From IMG/VR virus record IMGVR_UViG_3300044608_001966, positions 1 to 21,813 of that record: a stretch of DNA of 21,813 bases. One strand, written 5' to 3'. The position numbers were made by a program, and so were the translations under genes. Below, in pieces: positions 1 through 5,691 of the stretch. Source of the stretch: a virus. Each line of letters begins with the position of its first letter. The first letter of the stretch is position 1. The notes under the pieces were generated by a model. It had not been told where the DNA came from, did not search any database, and was given only the letters and a program-made list of their open reading frames with translations.

Positions 1-2
1 CT

Positions 3-869
3 CGGGCCAGGGCCGTTTGGGTCAGCACCCCCAACGGCCGCTCGGGCAGGTTTCACGAGCACTGGAGCACCGACCACGGTGAGAAGCAGATCGGGGAGGG
101 CACCGTCAACGGGATCCCAACTCTGCGCTGCAGCCCCAACGGGGAATTTGCGAAGGTCGCGATCCACTGGAGCCAGCATCCGATCTACTCCCGGGATCCG
201 AACTACGCGGAGAACACCCGGCGCAAGTTCCAGCTCACTGAGCAGCGCTACCGGCAGGAGTTCGAGCTCGACTTCGCCGCCACCGATGCCGAGGTCTACC
301 CGCACAATCTGATCGAGGCCGCCGAGGCCATCGGCGGGGTGGATCTGCCCACCAGGGGCCACAACTACGTGTTCGGGATCGACCCGAACGGCTCCGGCAA
401 CGACGAATGGGTCACCACCGTGCTCGACGTCACCACCAACCCCTGGCAGGTGGTGGCCTACTTCAACGACGCGCGCCGCAGCCGCGACTACGGCCTGCAG
501 CGCACCGCGCGCCTGATGGATCAGTACAACCCCGAACTGGTGATGATCGAGAAGAACGGCGTCGGCGCCGCGGTGGGTGAATCCCTGGCCCGTCTCCGCC
601 CTGGGGTGCCCATCGAGGAGTTTGCGACGTCGAGGCCATCGAAGATTTTCATGACTGATCGAGTGCTGCTGCTGCTCGAGCAGGGAGAACTGGGCATCCC
701 TCCAGACTGCATCTACGGCGAACAGATGCGCGTGTTCCGCCAGAAGCCCGATGGCAACCGCGAGGCCGCGGCCGGCTGCCACGACGATGCGGTGATGAGC
801 CTGGCCGCGGCCTGCGAAGCCGGCGCCAGGGTGCGCCCCATGATCGCCGACTGGATCAACATGGCCTGA
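3..869 (+). CDS. terL: Phage terminase large subunit, C-terminal part (5' end outside window)
   Basis: The frame is open from the first bases of the window, so the gene begins upstream; 288 residues are visible. Large terminases power DNA translocation into the prohead and cut the concatemer. Only the end of the ATPase domain is present: VSTPNG at about 21-38 fits the coupling motif that closes the motor domain, followed by the linker signature QEFELDFAATDAEVYP. The RNase H-like nuclease domain follows with its acidic residues in order: D in GIDPNGSGND (codon 381), E in MIEKNG (codon 549), and HDDAV (780-794). An internal GTG at 339 is not the start, because conserved sequence lies before it. 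The stop (867-869) abuts the stop of the convergent gene at 870. The nuclease part looks intact. Confidence 0.93.
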   Translation, partial: RARAVWVSTPNGRSGRFHEHWSTDHGEKQIGEGTVNGIPTLRCSPNGEFAKVAIHWSQHPIYSRDPNYAENTRRKFQLTEQRYRQEFELDFAATDAEVYPHNLIEAAEAIGGVDLPTRGHNYVFGIDPNGSGNDEWVTTVLDVTTNPWQVVAYFNDARRSRDYGLQRTARLMDQYNPELVMIEKNGVGAAVGESLARLRPGVPIEEFATSRPSKIFMTDRVLLLLEQGELGIPPDCIYGEQMRVFRQKPDGNREAAAGCHDDAVMSLAAACEAGARVRPMIADWINMA

Positions 870-1199
870 TCACGCTGGCTGATCCACTTCTGGGCGTGGC
901 CATAGCACCCGGACAGACCGTGGGACATGCTGTCGCAGTTCGATGGCGCCCAGAATCTGCAGACTCTTGAAATGAACTTGCACCGATGACGTCGATGCAT
1001 ACCCCAACTGTTGGCATACATCGCGAATGGATGGGGGGATTCCATTTTGGTCGATGTAACTGCGGATGGCATCGAGACAGCGCTTTTGCGCCTGCGTCAG
1101 GCCTTGCTCCTTGTCGATTTCTGCTGGCTCCTTGTCGATTTCTGCTGGCGATGGTGATGGCGACATGGATTGGTGATGTCGTTGGCTGGGCATGACCAT
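870..1199 (-). CDS. LexA-type winged-helix DNA-binding protein without peptidase domain
   Basis: The protein has 109 residues. Residues about 34-98 match the N-terminal DNA-binding domain of LexA: opening LTQAQKRCLDAI, then GIPPSIRDVCQQLGY with the recognition helix ASTSSVQVHFKSL, then a beta-wing ending HVPRSVRVL. The C-terminal S24 autoprotease of true LexA is absent; the protein ends 11 residues after the wing, so it cannot self-cleave by the usual route. The N-terminus is low-complexity (SPSPSP) and holds a duplicated heptapeptide, PAEIDKE twice. Start is the ATG at 1197-1199; later ATGs at 1193 and 1166 are possible. It lies 21 nt downstream of the sigma gene on the same strand, so the two are probably co-transcribed. 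It could be a repressor or a competitor for host LexA sites; the target is unknown. Confidence 0.82.
   Translation of the reverse strand: MVMPSQRHHQSMSPSPSPAEIDKEPAEIDKEQGLTQAQKRCLDAIRSYIDQNGIPPSIRDVCQQLGYASTSSVQVHFKSLQILGAIELRQHVPRSVRVLWPRPEVDQPA
1106..1147. repeat. Perfect 21-bp tandem duplication inside the LexA-like gene
   Basis: A 21-bp unit at 1106-1126 is repeated exactly at 1127-1147. Its length keeps the frame and doubles the heptapeptide PAEIDKE in the N-terminal tail, outside the winged-helix fold. Confidence 0.95.
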
Positions 1200-1220
1200 A
1201 TCCCGAATGATGCACCAGTG

Positions 1221-2183
1221 CTAGGGGGGTGTCGGGAGGAGGGACGGCTGCCAGAACTCCCCGGGGTTTCTCGGCTCCTCAGCCTCTGTCTTCGCCTGTG
1301 GCTTTTCAGTGTGCTTCCCGTTGTCTAGCAAATCTCGGGCCATCAGGATCGCGAGTTCCTCTTGCCTCACGGCCGTTCGCACAGTGATTCCCATCGCCAC
1401 GCTGATCTCCTTGTAGCACTGCCCTGCTAGTCGCCGCTCCATCACCTCCTGCAACAGCGGCCAGGGCCGCAACACTGCGACAACCACTTCCCATTCGCTC
1501 CCATCAGCGCTCGTCGCTTGATTGCCTGCTGGCGCTACGACGAAATTCATCAACGGATCGCTATTCTCATCCCTGGCGGCATCAAGCGAAACCACTTGAT
1601 ACGCGGCAGCCGCTTCTCGCAAAATCACCAGGTCGCCAACCGTGCTCACTCCGGCAATCCCCGCTTCAAGCGTCTCGGCAGCGGTGGGAGGCCTGCCTGC
1701 ACGTACAGTAAATGCCTCTACCCATTGCCGTAGCCGATGCATGGATTGGCTGCGTTTTGTCGGGATGCGAATTCCGCCGCTGGAATGGATCAGTCTTGTC
1801 ATGCTCTGCCGGATCCACAGGCTGGCATAGGTAGAGAATGTGTATCCCAATGCCGGGTCGAACTTTTCGGCAGCCCGGCACAGGCCTATCGCCCCCTCCT
1901 GAATCAGATCCTCAACATCAAGCACCGCTACCGATCTCACCGAAAATGAGCGAGCTTCTTTGGCCACAAGCAACATGTTCCGACTGACCAACTGATCTCG
2001 TGCGCGCTCTCCTGCTCGCTGGAGTTTCCAGGGTGGTTTCGTGACGCCTGCTGCTCTCTCCTCCATTGACGGCTCCCAGTCCAGCCAGGCCCTGATGGCG
2101 CGGCCCAGCAGCACCTGTTCCTCCCGCGTCGGGATTGGCAGCCGCCCGTAGGACTGCAGCATCGCATCGAGCGAACCACCCAC
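1221..2183 (-). CDS. Sigma-70 family RNA polymerase sigma factor, phage-borne
   Basis: The protein has 320 residues. Residues 5-35 resemble region 1.2. Residues 65-141 are region 2: LVSRNMLLVAKEA, then LDVEDLIQEGAIGLCRAAEKFDP, then the core-binding and -10 recognition stretch YTFSTYASLWIRQSMTRLI ending IRIPT. Residues about 145-175 are a region 3 remnant (RAGRPPTAAE). Region 4 (about 235-285) is recognisable but divergent: YKEISVAMGIT is followed by VRTAVRQEE where the usual factor has RERVRQIE, so -35 recognition should differ from consensus. The insert between regions 1.2 and 2 (AWLDW...RAGERARDQL) resembles alternative sigma factors of marine and freshwater Synechococcus. The start is GTG at 2183; ATG at 2162 is an alternative, and neither has a clear ribosome-binding site. 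It diverges from the portal gene. Role inferred: a switch to phage promoters. Confidence 0.88.
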   Translation of the reverse strand: MGGSLDAMLQSYGRLPIPTREEQVLLGRAIRAWLDWEPSMEERAAGVTKPPWKLQRAGERARDQLVSRNMLLVAKEARSFSVRSVAVLDVEDLIQEGAIGLCRAAEKFDPALGYTFSTYASLWIRQSMTRLIHSSGGIRIPTKRSQSMHRLRQWVEAFTVRAGRPPTAAETLEAGIAGVSTVGDLVILREAAAAYQVVSLDAARDENSDPLMNFVVAPAGNQATSADGSEWEVVVAVLRPWPLLQEVMERRLAGQCYKEISVAMGITVRTAVRQEELAILMARDLLDNGKHTEKPQAKTEAEEPRNPGEFWQPSLLPTPP

Positions 2184-2283
2184 CGAGCCAGATCTGATGT
2201 TCGCCCCAGCCTATGAACTGAAGCGTTCTCAGCCAAGGACATCCCTGATTCGCGATCTACCCTGACTCTGTGCGCGACGTCTC

Positions 2284-4230
2284 GTGACAATCGGTTTCCT
2301 GCGGTCGGATCCCGGGTCTGGGTATCGCCTGGACGGTGCGCTGATCAACGTGCTGACGGGCCTGGGCACAGCCAAGGACCGAAATGAGGCCATTGGCATC
2401 AAGCGCAGCCAGATCCTTTCCGAGGCGCAGGTCAACGCGCTGTATGAGCAGTCCTGGCTGATTCGTCGCATCGTCGACAAATTGCCGCAGCAAGGCACCC
2501 GCAGCGGCTGGGACCTCAGCGTGGGCGACGACACTTCGAGCCGAATGAAAAAACAGCTGGACGATCTTGTCGGCTGGACTGAAGAGCTGAAATTGCGTAA
2601 GGCGCTGAACGCGGCCGCGGCCTACAGCCGCCTTTACGGCGGCGGGGCCATCGTCATCGTCGCGGATGACCGAACCCCAATCGATCAGCCCCTCAATCTC
2701 AAGCGGTTGAGGACGTTGCACGGCTTATACGCGATCGATCGCCACCGGCTTTACCCCTCCGCCGGCTGGTCAGGCATTGGCGAACCGGAGCGATACTGGT
2801 TTTGGACCCAGCACGATCGGGACCTGCAGACGCTGGACAAGCGGGCCGCCGCCAGTCAGGTCACGAGCGCCTGGGTGGCCATCACCGACGCCACCCAGGT
2901 GGACATCCATGCCAGCCGGGTGATTCGCCTCGAGGGTTTGCCCTGCTCCTGGCGCTCTCAACAGGAGCGGCAATCGTGGGGCGTTTCCGTGGTGGAATTG
3001 TGCTGGGACGTCTTCAAGCGCTACGAGACCGGCCAGCAATCGGCTGCCGACATTCTCCATGACTTCGATCTGGTGGTGCATAAGCTGCCTGGCTTGGCCA
3101 ACATGCTCGCCGCCGGCGGCGAAGACAAGCTGCGTCAGCGGTTGCAGGCCAATGCCATGGCCCGCAGCACCATTGGCGCCTACCTCCTCAACGACAACGA
3201 GGAGCTGACCAACTTCACCCGTTCGGCGGCTGGGATCGCCGACATCCTCGCCAGCCTCAAGAGCGAGATCACCGGCGCAAGTGGCCTCCCCCACACCCTG
3301 CTGTGGGGCGAAAGCCCCTCTGGGCTGGGTGCTGATGGCCGCAGTGAGCAGGCGGCATTCGGCAACGACGTGGCCGACTGGCAGGCCCAACACCTCATGG
3401 AGCCGCTGAAGCAGATCTACAAGATCGCCATGGCTTGCTCTGATGGCCCCTGGAAGGGGAAGGCGCCGCCGCCAGATTGGGAGATCTCCTTCCGCCCCAC
3501 CTACACCCCCACGGAGGATGAGCAAGCCGATCTGCGGCAGAAGGTGACCGCGTCCGACAGCCAATACATCCAGGCTGGAGTTCTGCAGCCCAACGAGGTG
3601 GCCCTGGCACGGTTCGGGAAGCCGCGGTTCAGCCTGGACACCACCCTGCTGAACCGCGAGGCCGACGGATCGATCCCTCAGCCGGAGCAGCAGCCCGTGG
3701 AGTTCGGCGGCAGCCTCGCAACTGATCCGGCTGCGGCCATTGATCAGCCGCCTGCAGATCTTGCTGTGCCCGATGTGGCGCCATTGGAGCCCCCAGAGCG
3801 TCGCGACGCGGAAGACGACGAGCCCTGCTGTGACGCCTGTGAAGCTCGTGCAGAGGCGCTGGCACAGCAGATCACCAACCACCGCGGCCGCCGCCGCCGC
3901 CGGCGTGATGAGGAGCCTCGGAACGATGCCGCTGGCCAGATCCATCAGATCCTCGGAGTGAGCGTGCGGATGGATGGTCCTGGCATCGGCCGCCTGCAGG
4001 GCCCCTATGGACAGAACCTCCCTTATCCCGTGGCGGTGGGGCCGGACCTGAGTGGGGCCTGGGAGGTATTCGAGCCCTCCACCGGCGCCTATCTGCTGGC
4101 CCTGGGGCACCAGCACCAGCGGGGCCTGCGGGATGCCGTCGGACCCCAGGTCAGCATTCGCCGAATCGACGCGGTTGATCTGGTGGCCATGGGCGCGATC
4201 TGCGATGCCTACCTTGCCGGGGACACTTGA
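2284..4230 (+). CDS. Phage portal protein, DUF1073-type, with C-terminal extension
   Basis: The protein has 648 residues. Portals form the dodecameric ring at the packaging vertex. The first ~450 residues fit the DUF1073 portal family: EAQVNALYEQSWLIRRIVD, a glycine-rich YSRLYGGGAIVIVADD, ASRVIRLEG, SWGVSVVELCWDVFKRYE and TLLWGESPSGLGADGRSEQ. The family usually ends near residue 450-480. Here about 150 more residues follow: an acidic stretch with CCDAC, an arginine run (GRRRRRRDEE, encoded by a GCC-type repeat at about 3885-3905) and a distinct C-terminal piece of unknown role. The GTG start at 2284 is chosen because an in-frame TGA lies at 2263 and conserved sequence begins soon after. No strong Shine-Dalgarno is visible. 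It is the first gene of the head operon. Confidence 0.88.
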   Translation: MTIGFLRSDPGSGYRLDGALINVLTGLGTAKDRNEAIGIKRSQILSEAQVNALYEQSWLIRRIVDKLPQQGTRSGWDLSVGDDTSSRMKKQLDDLVGWTEELKLRKALNAAAAYSRLYGGGAIVIVADDRTPIDQPLNLKRLRTLHGLYAIDRHRLYPSAGWSGIGEPERYWFWTQHDRDLQTLDKRAAASQVTSAWVAITDATQVDIHASRVIRLEGLPCSWRSQQERQSWGVSVVELCWDVFKRYETGQQSAADILHDFDLVVHKLPGLANMLAAGGEDKLRQRLQANAMARSTIGAYLLNDNEELTNFTRSAAGIADILASLKSEITGASGLPHTLLWGESPSGLGADGRSEQAAFGNDVADWQAQHLMEPLKQIYKIAMACSDGPWKGKAPPPDWEISFRPTYTPTEDEQADLRQKVTASDSQYIQAGVLQPNEVALARFGKPRFSLDTTLLNREADGSIPQPEQQPVEFGGSLATDPAAAIDQPPADLAVPDVAPLEPPERRDAEDDEPCCDACEARAEALAQQITNHRGRRRRRRDEEPRNDAAGQIHQILGVSVRMDGPGIGRLQGPYGQNLPYPVAVGPDLSGAWEVFEPSTGAYLLALGHQHQRGLRDAVGPQVSIRRIDAVDLVAMGAICDAYLAGDT

Positions 4231-5690
4231 TGACCATCCTGCATACCCACGACTTCAGACCTGGGGACATGATTCAGAGTCTGACGCCTCCTGGCAACCA
4301 AGCACCTCAAGCTGAAAATGATGGCAGCCATAAGACAGTCCTACCCTGGCTGTCAAAAGGCGAGCCGATGCATTTATCTCAGTCCTTGCCGGAACGGATT
4401 GACGCATTGCAGCGCAAGTGCACCACCGGCTACGGCTGCGGCGCGGCATGCATCAGCCTGCGAAAAGAGTGCCGCACCAGCCCCCGGGACACGATCGGCA
4501 AGGTTCGGCTGAACCGGCTGCTGGAGCTGGCTGCCGTGGGTGGATCGAACCAGAAGGGCATCAACCAGGTGAAGCCGAAAGAGGCCGCTGAGCTGGCTGA
4601 GGGCATTTCAGCCCAGCGAGGCGAGCGTGCAGCACAGCTGCGCAACGCACGCCAGCAAACAAAGGCGCCGCCATCAAACCAGGAGGCCGCGGCGGAGCAG
4701 AAGCCTGCCGTAGCCCCCAAGCCTTCCGCAGAGCAAGCGCCCCAGAAGGGCGGTGCCTTGGCGCTGCGCCAGCAACCACAAGAGCAGCGGCGGTCGGGCC
4801 CAGCTACGCCGGATGAAAAATATGCGGGCAAAGCAGATGATGCAAGCGTTACAGCCTATGCAAAGGAAAAGGCAAAACAACTCTTGAACGATCCACAAGC
4901 ATGGGAAAACTCTGTATTTGTACAAAACCAGACCAAGGATGATCGCTTTGGTCATGCTGTAGTAAATGGCGACGACGCCACGGCTCGCCGAGCATTTAAC
5001 TCATATTTCAATGGTATGCTTAAAACTCGAGAGGCCGAGCTGAAGCGGGGTCACTCATTCTCGACTGACAGGCCGGACGAAATCGAAAAGAAACTCGAGA
5101 AAGCAAAAGTGTCTAAGAGTAAAAACAAAGAGAAGACAGTGGCGAGCCTCACAAAGAAGCTTGCCGAAGCCAAGCAGCAGTTAGAGGATGCCAGGGTTTT
5201 TGTTGAAGAAACGTACCCACGTATGAAGGCAATGTCGGACGACGAGAAAATTGCCTACGCCAGAAACCGCGCTAAAAAGAACGTGGATAGGGTTATTCAG
5301 TACGGCATACGTGATCTTAAGTCGGAAAGCCGTGGCGGCAATGAGGTTGCTGCAGTTGCAGACTTTCTACGTGTTGAGCAAGGCGGCAAGCGCAAGGGAG
5401 TCGCCGAGCTGCTAGGGGAGGATTCAGCAGATGATATGGATGTGATTCGTGCTCAGCTCACCGGCAAGGGCACATCAGAAGGAGCGTTGGGGCTCAAGCC
5501 CGGCGTTCAGCCCACACGAAATGAGCTGAAGTCCGCCTACCGGAAAGCCGCTGCCAAGAGCCACCCCGATGCTGGCGGCTCGCCTGAAGAGTTCAGAATG
5601 ACCCAGCAGGCCTATGAGCGACTGAAGAAAAAGTACAAATATGATTCGCTCATGGCACGGCTTGATGCGCTGCGCGCCCGTTGCTGCTGA
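4230..5690 (+). CDS. Four-cysteine module protein with C-terminal J domain (putative polyvalent/ejected protein)
   Basis: The protein has 486 residues from the ATG at 4230, which overlaps the portal stop as TGATG. An alternative ATG at 4368, with AAAAGG 7 nt upstream, gives 440 residues and places the module near the N-terminus. From 4230, residues about 56-110 hold the CX5CX3CX6C module (Cys 64, 70, 74, 81) and its basic helix. A Gln/Pro/Ala-rich linker (about 135-200) and a charged, coiled-coil-prone middle (EIEKKLEKAKVSKSK) follow. Residues about 421-473 resemble a J domain: ELKSAYRKAAAKSHPDAGGS with the invariant HPD (H445), then EEFRMTQQAYERLKKKY. J domains stimulate Hsp70 ATPase, so a link to host DnaK is plausible. 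The middle (about 4810-5450) is more AT-rich than its surroundings. The protein ends DSLMARLDALRARCC, like the start of another module. Confidence 0.8.
   Translation: MTILHTHDFRPGDMIQSLTPPGNQAPQAENDGSHKTVLPWLSKGEPMHLSQSLPERIDALQRKCTTGYGCGAACISLRKECRTSPRDTIGKVRLNRLLELAAVGGSNQKGINQVKPKEAAELAEGISAQRGERAAQLRNARQQTKAPPSNQEAAAEQKPAVAPKPSAEQAPQKGGALALRQQPQEQRRSGPATPDEKYAGKADDASVTAYAKEKAKQLLNDPQAWENSVFVQNQTKDDRFGHAVVNGDDATARRAFNSYFNGMLKTREAELKRGHSFSTDRPDEIEKKLEKAKVSKSKNKEKTVASLTKKLAEAKQQLEDARVFVEETYPRMKAMSDDEKIAYARNRAKKNVDRVIQYGIRDLKSESRGGNEVAAVADFLRVEQGGKRKGVAELLGEDSADDMDVIRAQLTGKGTSEGALGLKPGVQPTRNELKSAYRKAAAKSHPDAGGSPEEFRMTQQAYERLKKKYKYDSLMARLDALRARCC
4389..4530 (+). repeat. Cys-module copy 1 (in the J-domain protein)
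   Basis: Encodes ERIDALQRKC..., then CX5CX3CX6C with cysteine codons at 4419, 4437, 4449 and 4470, then a TSPRDTIGKVRLNRLLELAA helix. Bases 4411-4484 are identical to 6695-6768 in the next gene. Confidence 0.93.
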
Positions 5691-5691
5691 G

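Noticed and set aside
2184-2283. Divergent promoters between the sigma and portal genes
   Set aside because: Promoters are expected here, but I could not find a convincing -35/-10 pair on either strand, so no site is listed.
2770-4116. A 448-codon open frame on the minus strand opposite the portal gene
   Set aside because: It is antisense to a recognisable portal protein; long antisense frames are expected in GC-rich coding DNA and its translation shows no family pattern.
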